Positions 42,846 to 52,217 of a stretch of DNA of 56,288 nucleotides are shown here, piece by piece; position 1 is the stretch's first letter, and each line of letters starts with the position of its first letter. The DNA comes from Deltaproteobacteria bacterium (GTDB taxonomy: Bacteria; Myxococcota_A; UBA796; GCA-2862545). The stretch spans positions 1-56,288 of the forward strand of contig REDI01000029.1 of NCBI GenBank assembly GCA_007693595.1. The letters are read 5' to 3'. Both the position numbers and the translations under genes were made by a program. A model generated the notes under the pieces. It had not been told where the DNA came from. It did no database searches and saw nothing but the letters and a program-made list of their open reading frames with translations.

Positions 42846-44294
42846 ATGGTCGAGACAGGGACCAAGATCGTCGCGACGCTGGGGCCCGCCTCATGGGACG
42901 AGGCCGTCCTCACGGAGCTGGTGCAAGCCGGGCTCGATGTCGCCCGAATTAACGCTTCGCACTCCGATCACGAAGGGATCCGTCGACAGGTCGCTCGGGT
43001 TCGTAGGGTCGCGATGCGCCTCGATGAGCCCGTCGCCGTTCTGCTGGATCTCCAGGGGCCCAAGATCCGTCTGGGAAAGGTCGAGGGGGAGCTCACCTTG
43101 GCTCCCGGCGATCTGCTCACGGTCGTCATGGACCCCGACGTGATCGGCGCCGGCCACCGGGTCGGGACCACCTACCCCGAGATGGCCCACGATGTGAAGG
43201 TGGGCGAGGTCGTGCTCTTCGCCGACGGGGCGCTGATCGGCGAGGTGGCCCAGGTCCGGCTGGAGCTCGATCCCCCCGAGGTCGATGTCCGCATCGAATA
43301 CGGCGGCGTGCTCACGTCGAACAAGGGCTTGAACCTCCCCGACACCGACATGTCGGTCCCGTCCCTCACCGCGAAGGACCGCCGAGATCTCGAGGTCGGC
43401 CTCGAGGTGGGGGTCGACTACGTGGCGCTCTCTTTCGTGCGCGACGCGCCCGATCTCCTGGAGCTCATCGAAGAGATGGACCGTTTCGGCCGTCGGATCC
43501 CCATCATCGCCAAGATCGAGAAGCCTCAGGCGGTGCGCAACCTCGGCCGGATCCTCGATCACTGCGAGGCGGTGATGGTGGCGCGGGGGGACCTCGGCGT
43601 CGAGGTCCCCATCGAGCAGGTGCCCGTCTTCCAGAAGCAGATCATCCGCCAGGCGGCGGCTCGGGGCGCGCTGGTGATCACCGCCACCCAGATGCTCGAC
43701 AGCATGGAGCGGAACCCCAGGCCCACCCGCGCCGAGACGACCGATGTGGCGAACGCCATCCTCGACGGCACCGACGCGGTGATGCTCTCGGGCGAGACGA
43801 GCGTCGGGCTCTATCCCCGCGAGGCGGTGGCGACCATGGACCGGATCGCGCGACAGGTCGAGGCGAGCGCGTACTTTCGCCCTCCGCTCCCCAGCGAGAT
43901 GCCCCCCTTCGAGGGGCTGGACGACGCCATGATCCGGGCCGCTGCCTTCACCCTGCGCGACCATCCTGAGCTCCCGCTCGTCGTCTTCACCTGGTCGGGT
44001 CAGGCTGCGATCAAGGCGAGCAAGATGCGACACCGTAGCTCGATCTTCGCCCTCTCGCCCCATCCCCAGGTCGTCGACCAGCTTAAGCTCGCCTGGGGCA
44101 TCACCCCCATGGTGGTGCCCCCGGTTCGGAGCATCGACGATCTGATGATCGCCGGTGAACAGCTCCTCGTCGAGCGGGGTCGCCTACGGCCGGACCAGGA
44201 GTACCTCGTGCTCGCGGGTCGCTCCCCCATGCGCGCCGCCATGCACCTTCTCAAGCTGAGAAGAGTTGGCGACGTGGGGACGCCACGCCGATGA
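42846..44294 (+). CDS. pyk: pyruvate kinase
   Basis: This 482-residue glycolytic enzyme converts PEP and ADP to pyruvate and ATP. The start TKIVATLGPAS, the barrel signature IIAKIEKPQAVRN (K223 is the catalytic lysine), VMVARGDLGVEVP and ITATQMLDSMERNPRPTRAE are all standard. VMLSGETSVGLYPREAV and a C-terminal domain ending in the DQEYLVLAGRSPM region follow. The ATG at 42846 gives the family's usual N-terminus. The stop overlaps the start of the next gene (ATGA), so the enzyme is coupled to an envelope protein, an unusual pairing. Confidence 0.97.
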   Translation: MVETGTKIVATLGPASWDEAVLTELVQAGLDVARINASHSDHEGIRRQVARVRRVAMRLDEPVAVLLDLQGPKIRLGKVEGELTLAPGDLLTVVMDPDVIGAGHRVGTTYPEMAHDVKVGEVVLFADGALIGEVAQVRLELDPPEVDVRIEYGGVLTSNKGLNLPDTDMSVPSLTAKDRRDLEVGLEVGVDYVALSFVRDAPDLLELIEEMDRFGRRIPIIAKIEKPQAVRNLGRILDHCEAVMVARGDLGVEVPIEQVPVFQKQIIRQAAARGALVITATQMLDSMERNPRPTRAETTDVANAILDGTDAVMLSGETSVGLYPREAVATMDRIARQVEASAYFRPPLPSEMPPFEGLDDAMIRAAAFTLRDHPELPLVVFTWSGQAAIKASKMRHRSSIFALSPHPQVVDQLKLAWGITPMVVPPVRSIDDLMIAGEQLLVERGRLRPDQEYLVLAGRSPMRAAMHLLKLRRVGDVGTPRR

Positions 44295-45613
44295 TCCCTC
44301 TCTTGCTCGCACTGGCGTTCGCGGCGCCGCAGCTCCCCGAAGACGTGCAGGCGCAGGCGGACCAGGCCTACGACCTCACGGATCCCGGTCAGATCCTCGA
44401 CGTTCTCGAGGCGGACCTCGAGCGTTGGGGCCGGGCCATCGACAGCCGCAACGTGGCGTTGATGCGTGGTAGAACCCCACCGTCGGTCGTCGAGGCGCAC
44501 GAGCTCTCCCTCAAGGTCCTCCGGGTGCGCATGGAGCTCGCGGAGCGCCGGCTCGAGGTCGCGGCGCGGGAGCTCTCCTTCGACGAAGGGAGCCGCCTCG
44601 ACACCGCCCGAACCTCGGTGGAGCGGCACCTCCAGCAAGGGGTCGAGGCTCGCGTGGTCTCGGATCTGCACGCGATCACCGCGCGGATCGATCGGGGACA
44701 GCCCGTGCCCGCCGCGACCGCCGCGGCCCAGAGCGCGGTCTTCGTCGAGGACTGGCGCGATCGCATCGAGAAGCCGGAGCGCCTCGACCGACCTACCCTC
44801 GCGCTGCTCGGAGCGCTCCAGGCGCACCGTCCCGCCGAAGCCGCCCGCCTGGCCATGAGCTGCTCCAGGCGGTGCGTCGATCCCGATGTGCGCGCTCAGG
44901 CCGACGAGATCGCGACCCGGCTCCAGCGTCGAGTGCGCGTCGAGGCGCCGACCGACCCGCTCGTCGACTTCGAGGAGCAGGTTCCGACCCCGCCCAAGCG
45001 AACCCCTTACGTCCTCCCAGATCCCGACCCTTCCGAGCGTGGTCGAGAGCGCCCGGACCCCTCCGAGGAGTCCCTCGCGCGAGCGCGCGCGGGGCTCTCA
45101 CTGGTCCTCCCGTTCAACGCGGGCCGCTTCGAGGGCGCGGTGGTGCGCCGAGGGCTCTCCGGGGCCCTCGACACCGGGTACGCCTGGTCCCCCGGAGCGT
45201 GTGTGTCGGTTCGGGTCGGCGCCGATCAGTGGTCGGCCCAAGGACCGCGCGCTCCAGGGGAGCTGCACCATGATCCGGCCCTGCGCATGGTCCGCGGCCG
45301 CGCCGAGGTCGGCTGGTGCCCCAAGGTCTTCGGCTTTCAGCTCGGCAATCTCGTCTACTCGTTTCGGCCTGTAATCGGCTTCGGAGCTGCGTTCAGCCGA
45401 GCACGGACCCCGGGCGGCGTCGAGGCCCTCTCGGGCATGGGCGTCCATGGGCGCGTCGAGATGCCCGTCAGCGTCGGGCAGGTTCAGTTCGTCCCCGAGA
45501 TCGGCCTCAGCCCCTACGGTCGCTCGACGACCTTCTTTCCTGGGGGTCAGCGTGCCCCCTATGCCTTCATCGACGGGCTGAGGATCGCGTTCGGCGTGCT
45601 GGTCTCTTGGTGA
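44291..45613 (+). CDS. secreted/outer-membrane protein coupled to pyruvate kinase
   Basis: This 440-residue protein has a short signal sequence (MIPLLLALAFAAPQ). The N-terminal 250 residues are helical, Arg/Glu-rich and look like a coiled coil or TPR-like scaffold (VLRVRMELAERRLEVAAREL). A Pro/Glu/Arg linker follows, then from about 270 a beta-rich part with alternating residues, ending in the aromatic IAFGVLVSW as in outer-membrane barrels. The ATG overlaps the pyruvate kinase stop. No family is recognised. Confidence 0.75.
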   Translation: MIPLLLALAFAAPQLPEDVQAQADQAYDLTDPGQILDVLEADLERWGRAIDSRNVALMRGRTPPSVVEAHELSLKVLRVRMELAERRLEVAARELSFDEGSRLDTARTSVERHLQQGVEARVVSDLHAITARIDRGQPVPAATAAAQSAVFVEDWRDRIEKPERLDRPTLALLGALQAHRPAEAARLAMSCSRRCVDPDVRAQADEIATRLQRRVRVEAPTDPLVDFEEQVPTPPKRTPYVLPDPDPSERGRERPDPSEESLARARAGLSLVLPFNAGRFEGAVVRRGLSGALDTGYAWSPGACVSVRVGADQWSAQGPRAPGELHHDPALRMVRGRAEVGWCPKVFGFQLGNLVYSFRPVIGFGAAFSRARTPGGVEALSGMGVHGRVEMPVSVGQVQFVPEIGLSPYGRSTTFFPGGQRAPYAFIDGLRIAFGVLVSW

Positions 45614-45661
45614 GGTCGCTCGACCCTGCGCGAAGGGTACGTCGCTCGGTCACCCCTCCCA

Positions 45662-46528
45662 TCACCGCGCCAGATGCAGCGCCCCGTCGCGGATCGCCGC
45701 CTGATGTCGCACCACGAAGGCGTGGTTGTCGGGGCCGTGCCCGATGGGGACCTCGTCGAGGACCGGCACGTTCAGGCCCCCCAGGTGCTCCTCGAAGATC
45801 TCGTGCAGGCTCCACGGGGCGTCGGCGGGGGCGCCGCAGCCCGTGAACGAGCCCAGCGCCACGCCAGCGACCCCACGAAAGACGCCCGCGTCGGTGAGCT
45901 GCTGGAAGAGCCGATCGACCTTGTAGGGAGGCTCCCCAACCTCTTCGAGGACGAGGATCGCCCCGCTCGCGTCGAGCTGGTAGGGCGTGCCGCAGGTCGA
46001 GGCGATGAGGCAGAGGTTACCCCCGACGATCGGCCCCTCGGCCCGACCGGGGATGAGGGGGTGGCCGGGGAGGGGATCGAGCGCTCCGCCGCGGAGCAAG
46101 GCCTCGAGGTGGCTCAGGCTATCGGCGGAGGTCTGACCGATGCTGTGCAGCACGGGTCCGTGGATGGCCGCCGCGCCACGTAGGGCGAGCTGATCGAGGA
46201 GGGGGGTCAGATCCGAGAAGCCGAGGACGGGTCGGGGCGGGAGCGAGGTCCAGGGGATCCGACGGAGCAGGCGGGTGATGCCCGACCCACCCCGCGCGGC
46301 CCAGACGGCGTCGATGTCGGGGGCTGTCAGGGCGTGGACCAGCGTCTTCAGCCGGTGCTCGTCGGAGCCGGCGAAGTAGCGGTGGCGGGCGCGCAGGTCC
46401 TCGGCCTCGACGACCTCGGCGCCTCGCTCGCGCAGCCAGCGCACCCCGGCCTGGTAGCGGTCTTCGTTGAAGGCATGGCAGGGAGCCACGACGGCGATCC
46501 GGGGGCCGGCGGCGAGGTCGAGGATCAC
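45662..46528 (-). CDS. ldcA: LD-carboxypeptidase (peptidase family S66)
   Basis: This 288-residue enzyme cuts the bond between meso-diaminopimelate and D-alanine in murein tetrapeptides during cell-wall recycling. The nucleophile Ser82 sits in AARGGSGITRLL, as expected. The other members of the triad would be the Glu in LVLEEVGEPPYKVDR and the His in VPIGHGPDN. The start is a GTG that immediately follows the TGA of the metallo-hydrolase gene. It is last in a three-gene cluster with a metallo-hydrolase and a beta-lactamase-fold protein. Confidence 0.93.
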   Translation of the reverse strand: MILDLAAGPRIAVVAPCHAFNEDRYQAGVRWLRERGAEVVEAEDLRARHRYFAGSDEHRLKTLVHALTAPDIDAVWAARGGSGITRLLRRIPWTSLPPRPVLGFSDLTPLLDQLALRGAAAIHGPVLHSIGQTSADSLSHLEALLRGGALDPLPGHPLIPGRAEGPIVGGNLCLIASTCGTPYQLDASGAILVLEEVGEPPYKVDRLFQQLTDAGVFRGVAGVALGSFTGCGAPADAPWSLHEIFEEHLGGLNVPVLDEVPIGHGPDNHAFVVRHQAAIRDGALHLAR

Positions 46529-47392
46529 TCAGGCCTCCCAGCCAGCGAGGTGCTCCAGGGGCTCCACAGCGCGGAAGCGGCCCCGGTCGTCTCGGGCGAG
46601 CCCCGCGAGCGCTACCTGGTGGTCGTGGGTGAAGAAGAGCCTGCCGCCGCGGTCGAGCAGGTCGGTGAGCAGCGCCGCCTTCTCGTCGATGAGGCGCTCA
46701 GGGTAGCGGTCGTAGCCCATGGTGATGGGCAGGTGGACCCAGGGCGCACCGGGGATCAGGTCGCCCGCGAAGACCACCGGGGTCCCCTGTACGTCGATCT
46801 CGGTGAGGAGGAGGCCAGGGGTGTGCCCCTCGGAGAGGTGGAAGCGGTAGCCTTCGCCCAGGACCTCGCACGTGGGACCCTCGGTGAGATGCAGGCGGCC
46901 CGAGGCCTGGAGGAGGCGCTGGATATCCTGGATGAAGCTGGCGCGATCGCGGAAGTGCGGAGCGTTGGCGCGGGCCCAGGCGCGGTCGCCGACGACGAAG
47001 GTGGCCCGAGGGAAGAGCAGCTCGGGGGGGCGCTGTGGATCGAAGGCGGTGAGTAGCCCACCGGCGTGATCGAAGTGCAGGTGTGAGAGGACCACGACGT
47101 CGATGTCTTCGTGGGAGAGGCCGACCGTGGCGAGGTTCTCGAGGAGGACGTGGCCGTCCTCGACCACCCCGTAGCGATCTTTGAACTTGGGCTCGAAGAA
47201 GCACCCGATCCCGGTCTCGAACAAGAGGTTGCGACCCTCTTCTTGGACGAGGAGGCAGCGGCAGCACAGGGGGATCCGGTTCTGGTCATCGGGCTGGATC
47301 CAGCGCGTCCACAGGGCCTTGGGGGCGTTGCCGAACATGGCGCCCCCATCGAGGCGCTGGGCGTTGCCGAGGATCGAGGTGAGGCGGCGCAT
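46529..47392 (-). CDS. metallo-beta-lactamase-fold hydrolase
   Basis: This 287-residue hydrolase carries the zinc motif HLHFDH (H104, H106, D108, H109) in [15 protein letters not shown], later [10 protein letters not shown] and VFAGDLIP with the bridging Asp, and a final FFTHDH. This is the quorum-quenching-lactonase and glyoxalase-II-like layout of the superfamily. The substrate is not visible. It starts with ATG after a GGAG and is followed directly by the LD-carboxypeptidase gene. Confidence 0.88.
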   Translation of the reverse strand: MRRLTSILGNAQRLDGGAMFGNAPKALWTRWIQPDDQNRIPLCCRCLLVQEEGRNLLFETGIGCFFEPKFKDRYGVVEDGHVLLENLATVGLSHEDIDVVVLSHLHFDHAGGLLTAFDPQRPPELLFPRATFVVGDRAWARANAPHFRDRASFIQDIQRLLQASGRLHLTEGPTCEVLGEGYRFHLSEGHTPGLLLTEIDVQGTPVVFAGDLIPGAPWVHLPITMGYDRYPERLIDEKAALLTDLLDRGGRLFFTHDHQVALAGLARDDRGRFRAVEPLEHLAGWEA

Positions 47393-47430
47393 AGGGACTC
47401 CGGGGACGGGGCGGTTTAGGCTAACCGGCT

Positions 47431-48504
47431 TCAGCCGACGCGGGGCCACCCGAGGGTCTGGGCGATGGCATCGTGGATGGCGGGACGCGCTGCGCGGATC
47501 CCCGCCAGCTCGTCGCGGGGGTGGATCCGGTTGGTGAGCAACGTGAGAATCGTGCGCTTGGAGGGGACGATCCACACGCTCGTGCCGGTGTAACCGAGGT
47601 GGCCCACCGCGTCGTCGGGGACGTGGTGGCCGGTCGAGGTGTAGCTGCCTCGGCTGACCGTGTCCCAGCCGCCGGTGTGGCTTCCGGGGCCCCGCTCCCT
47701 CCACCATCGACCCAAGACGGACCCAGGCAGGGCGGGGTGCGATGGGGGATGCAGGGCCGCGTCGAGCAGCGCCTGGGCTAGCGCTGACACGGCGCGCGCG
47801 GGGGCGAAGAGCCCCGCGTGGGTGCTGATCCCGCCCAGGGCGGCGCAGTTCAGGTCATGCACCGTCCCCTCGATGAGCGTGCCGCGCACCGGACAAGCCT
47901 CGGTCGCTGCCGCCATCGGCCAGCCCCAGCGCAGATCGGTCAGGCCCGCTGGCTTCAGCACGCGCTGGGCGAAGAGCCGGTCGAAGGGCTCGCCTCCGAC
48001 GTGCTCGAGCAGCCGGAGCAAGACCAGAAAGCCGATGTCGGTGTAGACGTGGCGGGTGCCTGGGGGAGCCTGGATCGGAGTCTGACAGGCTCGCGTCAAG
48101 ATCCCTGCGCGGGTGCTGGCTACGCCCCAGGCGGTTCGGGCTCCCTCATAGAAGTTGTTCCACTTGGGCAGCCCCGAGCTGTGATCCAAGAGATGACGAA
48201 GGGTGATCCTGGGGTCGACCTCGGGCAGCAGGGCGCTCACCGGGGTCTCGTCGCGAAGCAGGCCCTCGTCGATCATCGAGGCTGTGACGATCGATCCCGC
48301 CAGCGCCTTGGTCAGGGAGGCCAGATCGTAAGGTTGATCGTCGAGGGCGGGTCGGGGAGGGGACCGGCGCGCCAGGCCGTGAGAGAGGTGGAAGACCTCG
48401 CGCCCGTCGACGCGCACGTTGACGGACAGGCTCGAGATGCGGTGGTGCGCGGCGAGCTCCTGAATAGACTTGCTCAAGGTTGCAGCTTGGGTTGAAGCGA
48501 TCAC
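47431..48504 (-). CDS. serine beta-lactamase-fold hydrolase (class C/esterase type)
   Basis: This 357-residue protein has the SxxK motif in [10 protein letters not shown] (S63, K66), the Y-x-N-like YTDIGFL, and a C-terminal [15 protein letters not shown] that fits the third (KTG-like) element. No signal peptide is seen, so it acts in the cytosol. The family includes esterases and D-amino-peptidases as well as beta-lactamases. Next to LD-carboxypeptidase it may act on murein peptides, which is a guess. The GTG start with AGGAG 7 bp upstream was preferred to a longer frame. It is divergent from accD. Confidence 0.85.
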   Translation of the reverse strand: MIASTQAATLSKSIQELAAHHRISSLSVNVRVDGREVFHLSHGLARRSPPRPALDDQPYDLASLTKALAGSIVTASMIDEGLLRDETPVSALLPEVDPRITLRHLLDHSSGLPKWNNFYEGARTAWGVASTRAGILTRACQTPIQAPPGTRHVYTDIGFLVLLRLLEHVGGEPFDRLFAQRVLKPAGLTDLRWGWPMAAATEACPVRGTLIEGTVHDLNCAALGGISTHAGLFAPARAVSALAQALLDAALHPPSHPALPGSVLGRWWRERGPGSHTGGWDTVSRGSYTSTGHHVPDDAVGHLGYTGTSVWIVPSKRTILTLLTNRIHPRDELAGIRAARPAIHDAIAQTLGWPRVG

Positions 48505-48568
48505 TGTGGCTCCTGGGGGGCGCATCCGGTCAAGGTACGATAGGGGCACGGTCCAGCGCGAGGGCTGT

Positions 48569-49531
48569 ATGGCCAACCAAGGTCGAAGGTGGTTTGAGCA
48601 ACGCAAAGAGTTCGTGGCGCACAAGCGTAGCGAAGGCGGCGCCGAAGTGCCCGATCTCTTCACCCGCTGCCCCGCCTGCCACGAGCCTCTCTTCAACGAA
48701 GTGCTGGCCGCGAACGGTCACGTCTGCACGATGTGCGGGCACCACCTCCGCATCGACGCGACCACGCGCATCAAGCTCCTGTGCGACGCCGGCCCCCTCG
48801 AGGTCCACGACGATCACCTGCTCTCCGTCGACCCGCTCCACTTCGTCGACAGCAAGCCTTACGGTCAGCGGGTGGCGGCCTCACGCAAGAAGGCCGGCTG
48901 TAACGATGCCTTCCTCGCGGTCTCTTCCCACATCCATCAGGTGCCGGTCGAGATCGGCTCCTTCGAGTTTGCCTTCATGGGCGGCTCCATGGGCTCGGTC
49001 GTCGGCGAGACCATCACCCGCCTCTTTGAGCGCGCCGCCGAGCGGGAGCGACCCGCCATCGTGGTGAGCGCCTCGGGTGGGGCCCGCATGCAAGAAGGCG
49101 TGCTCTCGCTCATGCAGATGGCCAAGACGTGTGCGGCGCTCGCGCGCCTCCAGGATCGCGGCCTGCCCTACATCAGCGTGCTCACTCACCCCACCACCGG
49201 CGGGGTCGCGGCCTCCTTCGCCATGCTCGGCGACATCATCCTCGCCGAGCCCGAGGCCCTCATCGGCTTCGCTGGCCCTCGCGTCATCGAGCAGACCATC
49301 GGCCAGCAGCTCCCCGACGACTTTCAGACCTCCGAGTACCTCCTCGATCACGGCATGGTCGATCGGATCGTGCGTCGGGGCGACATGCGCGACGAGATTG
49401 GGATCCTGCTCCGACAGTTCCTTGGGCTGCCGGCCTTGCCCAGGGCTCAACGCCCAGCGAATCGCGCCTCCGATGACGATCCGGCGCTCCGCGAGGGCAC
49501 CGACGCCAAGCTCGAGGGCAGCTCCCCGTGA
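48569..49531 (+). CDS. accD: acetyl-CoA carboxylase carboxyltransferase subunit beta
   Basis: This 320-residue subunit carries the zinc ribbon CPACHEP...CTMC near residues 30-55. The carboxyltransferase core follows: FEFAFMGGSMGSVVGEKI-like, IVVSASGGARMQEG, SLMQMAKTCAALARL and LTHPTTGGVAASFAMLGD, and further on ALIGFAGPRVIEQTIG. With AccA it transfers carboxyl from biotin to acetyl-CoA in fatty acid synthesis. accA and the biotin subunits are not here. The stop overlaps the folC start (GTGA); accD-folC is a common gene order. Confidence 0.97.
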   Translation: MANQGRRWFEQRKEFVAHKRSEGGAEVPDLFTRCPACHEPLFNEVLAANGHVCTMCGHHLRIDATTRIKLLCDAGPLEVHDDHLLSVDPLHFVDSKPYGQRVAASRKKAGCNDAFLAVSSHIHQVPVEIGSFEFAFMGGSMGSVVGETITRLFERAAERERPAIVVSASGGARMQEGVLSLMQMAKTCAALARLQDRGLPYISVLTHPTTGGVAASFAMLGDIILAEPEALIGFAGPRVIEQTIGQQLPDDFQTSEYLLDHGMVDRIVRRGDMRDEIGILLRQFLGLPALPRAQRPANRASDDDPALREGTDAKLEGSSP

Positions 49532-50877
49532 TCCGTCACCCCGTGCTCGATCAGCTGGCCCAGGCGGGCGTCAAGCTTGGGTTGGAGCGGGTTCGTTCCT
49601 TTCTGGCCCACCTCGGGGATCCCCAAGTGGCCTTCCCCTCGATCCACATCGCGGGAACCAACGGCAAGGGCAGCACCTCAGCCATGATCGCCTCCTGCCT
49701 CGGGCAGGCTGGCTATCGAACCGGGCTGAACCTCTCGCCCCACCTCGAGCAGGTCAACGAGCGTATCCAGATCGCCGGGACCCCCATCGACGACGCCAGC
49801 CTCGCCTCTTGGATCGGTACCCTCGACCGGCACCGCATGGACTGGGCTCGATCCATCGGCGAAGAGCGCGCGCCGCTCACGTACTTCGAGTTCATGACGG
49901 TGCTCTCGATGCTCGTCTTCGCGGGGAGTGGGGTCGACGCGGCGGTCTTCGAGACAGGGCTCGGAGGTCGACTCGATGCGACCAACGTGCTCAAGCCCGT
50001 CATCACCGCGATCACCACCGTCGGCCTCGATCACCAGGCGGAGCTCGGTCCGACCCTCACCCATATCGCCGCTGAGAAAGCGGGGATCTTTAAGAGGGGC
50101 GTCCCGGTGGTCACCGGCCTCCTGCCCGCCGAAGCTCGCGATGTGGTCGGCCTGCACGCTCGCCGCCTGGGCTGTGACCTCTGGGCGCCCGGGCAACAGC
50201 TTCGCCGTGAGTATCGAAAGGGTCGCTGGAGTTTCTCGACCCCCGAGGGTTCCGTCACCGGGGTCGATCTGCCCCTTCAGGGCGAGCATATGGGTCATAA
50301 CGCCATGGTCGCGGTCGGCGTGTTGCACCGGCTGCGCCGCCTGGGCTTCCACCTGCCCGACGATGCGATCGTCCGGGGCTTGGAGCAGGTCGACATCGGT
50401 GGGCGGCTCGAGGAGCTGGCGCCGGGGCTGATCGTCGATGGAGCCCACAATATCGACGCAGCCAAGGCCCTCGCGGCCTGGCTCTCGGGGCGCGAGCGGG
50501 TCGAGAGGCGCATCCTGCTGGTCGGCATGGGACGGGGCCGCGACGCCGCCGCCTTCGTCGAGCCCCTCGTCCCCTACATCGACGAGGTCGTCACGACGCG
50601 GTGCGCGCACCCCAAGGCGCTCGACCCCATGGAGCTGGCGACCACCCTTCAGGATGCGGGCCTCGATCTGTTGCTGGCGGTCGGGCGCAGCATCGACACC
50701 GATCTGGCCGAGGTCTACGCCGAGGCCGATGAGACCCTGGTCACGGGCAGTCTCTTTATGGCGGGGGCGGCCAAGAGCCTGGTGCGCCAAGGCGTGCTCG
50801 AGGGGCTCCAGCCTGGCAGCGTCGAGCCGCTCGGGGAGCACGCCTATGACGAGGGCGACGATCCGGAAACCGCGTAG
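49528..50877 (+). CDS. folC: folylpolyglutamate synthase / dihydrofolate synthase
   Basis: This 449-residue Mur-ligase-family enzyme adds glutamate to folates. It has the P-loop HIAGTNGKGSTSAMIA (about 41-56), the following LSPHLEQVNERI, EFMTVLSMLVF, FETGLGGRLDATNV with the conserved metal-binding residues, and TTVGLDHQAELG. IVDGAHNIDAAKAL comes later, with VVTTRCAHPKAL near the end. The length is typical. The GTG start is shared with the accD stop, so translation is coupled. Confidence 0.96.
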   Translation: MIRHPVLDQLAQAGVKLGLERVRSFLAHLGDPQVAFPSIHIAGTNGKGSTSAMIASCLGQAGYRTGLNLSPHLEQVNERIQIAGTPIDDASLASWIGTLDRHRMDWARSIGEERAPLTYFEFMTVLSMLVFAGSGVDAAVFETGLGGRLDATNVLKPVITAITTVGLDHQAELGPTLTHIAAEKAGIFKRGVPVVTGLLPAEARDVVGLHARRLGCDLWAPGQQLRREYRKGRWSFSTPEGSVTGVDLPLQGEHMGHNAMVAVGVLHRLRRLGFHLPDDAIVRGLEQVDIGGRLEELAPGLIVDGAHNIDAAKALAAWLSGRERVERRILLVGMGRGRDAAAFVEPLVPYIDEVVTTRCAHPKALDPMELATTLQDAGLDLLLAVGRSIDTDLAEVYAEADETLVTGSLFMAGAAKSLVRQGVLEGLQPGSVEPLGEHAYDEGDDPETA

Positions 50878-50880
50878 CGC

Positions 50881-51645
50881 CTACTCGACGATGATCGGTT
50901 CGAAGACCAAGTTTCCGCTCATCATGCTCGAGAGAGCGGTGTTCATGCGCTCCATGTTGTCCCGGCCGGTCGTGGTCTGAATGCCCGCCACCCCGACGGC
51001 GTAGGGGCCGGCGTCGGGGAAGGCTTCGCCGGGGATCTCGATGATGCCCGCCGGCTCTCCGCGGGTGAAGTCGTAGAACTCGCGGATGCCCTGAGGGCGG
51101 TTGTCGAAGGTGATGTTCCCTTCGGCGTCGTTCACCACCACGAAGGCCCCGTCGAAGCCCTGATCCGTGAGGTTTATGGTCAGGCTGGCCTCGGCGGGGT
51201 GCACGAGGGGCAACTCGAAGTCCGCTGCTGGAGCCAGGGAGATCCGTGCGGAGGCCTCGCGGTTGCCGCCGGTCGACACCCGGAGGGACCACTCCTGGCC
51301 CGCAGCGTACGCCATGGCGCCCGGCGCGAGGGTGTAGGCGCCTGGTCCGGCCTCGTCGAGCACCTCGGCCTGCATCCAGACCTCGGCGCCGGAGATCGGG
51401 GCGTTCTCGAGATCGGCGACGTTGCCGGCGTCGGCGAGAAAGGCGGTTCCGGTCGAGCCCGCCGAGAACTCCTCGGGGAAGGTGATGTTGTCGGCCCCTG
51501 AGGGGAGCTCCACCCCCAGGACGAGGGTCTGGACGACCAGCGGGTTGGTCAAGCCAGCCAGTATGTCTCGACCTTCGCTTACGATGGCGCAGCCGTGCAG
51601 CCCCAAGGCCACCCATAGCACCGGCACGGTACGGTAGATGCTCAT
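50881..51645 (-). CDS. lipoprotein, unknown
   Basis: This 254-residue protein has the lipobox LGLHGC (Cys19). The mature part is beta-rich (AFLADAGNVADLENAPISG, GAEVWMQAEVLDE) and resembles a carboxypeptidase-regulatory or transthyretin-like fold. It has no other cysteine and no recognised domain. It converges with folC, with 3 bp between stops. It may sit on the outer membrane. Confidence 0.7.
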   Translation of the reverse strand: MSIYRTVPVLWVALGLHGCAIVSEGRDILAGLTNPLVVQTLVLGVELPSGADNITFPEEFSAGSTGTAFLADAGNVADLENAPISGAEVWMQAEVLDEAGPGAYTLAPGAMAYAAGQEWSLRVSTGGNREASARISLAPAADFELPLVHPAEASLTINLTDQGFDGAFVVVNDAEGNITFDNRPQGIREFYDFTRGEPAGIIEIPGEAFPDAGPYAVGVAGIQTTTGRDNMERMNTALSSMMSGNLVFEPIIVE

Positions 51646-51811
51646 ATCTCCTCCTCGGCGCGTTCTGAGCGCGCGTCGTGCCTAGCTTGCCGCACAATCA
51701 TGTGACGCGCTACCGCGGAACCTCAACGAAGTTCAGACGTGCGCGGGCCTGCGAGCCCGGTTAGTCGTCGGGGCCGACTTGATGAGCCCCCTGGCTCCAC
51801 AGGAGATCCCT

Positions 51812-52000
51812 ATGGCTTCCCTTACCCAGACGACTCGCTACAAGCGCAAGCTGCGCCGCAAGCGCGCCGGCGCCGATGCCAAGCGCGCCCGCCAGAACCA
51901 GGGCACGACGCCGCCGTTCCAGGTCCACTCCTCCGAAGCGGTCGCGAACGCTCCCGCCGCGCAGCTCTCGCCCGAGCAGCGCGCGTCCCGCGAAGGCTGA
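51812..52000 (+). CDS. 62-residue highly basic protein
   Basis: The ribosome-binding site AGGAG lies 7 bp before the ATG. The first 30 residues are packed with Lys and Arg (TTRYKRKLRRKRAGADAKRA), and the rest is acidic/Ala-rich (EAVANAPAAQLSPEQRA). Such small basic proteins often bind RNA, ribosomes or DNA; I do not recognise this one. The 165 bp before it and the 217 bp after it have no other gene. Confidence 0.7.
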   Translation: MASLTQTTRYKRKLRRKRAGADAKRARQNQGTTPPFQVHSSEAVANAPAAQLSPEQRASREG

Positions 52001-52217
52001 TCGCCGCGCAGCTCGCCTGCACGCGGTCGTCGCTCTGTTGCGCGTGCGCTGAGTCGCCCGCGACACCCAGGCTGGTCCGAGGTCTCCCTCGCGCCGGCCT
52101 ATTCGTCTTTGCTTTTCCCTGAATCACTCGTGCCTCTTCTCCGCTGCGACCCGATCGAGGGCCTCGGCAGAAGAGGTTGCGCGAGTGGACCTAGCCTCCA
52201 GCTGTCCCGGAGCCCTC

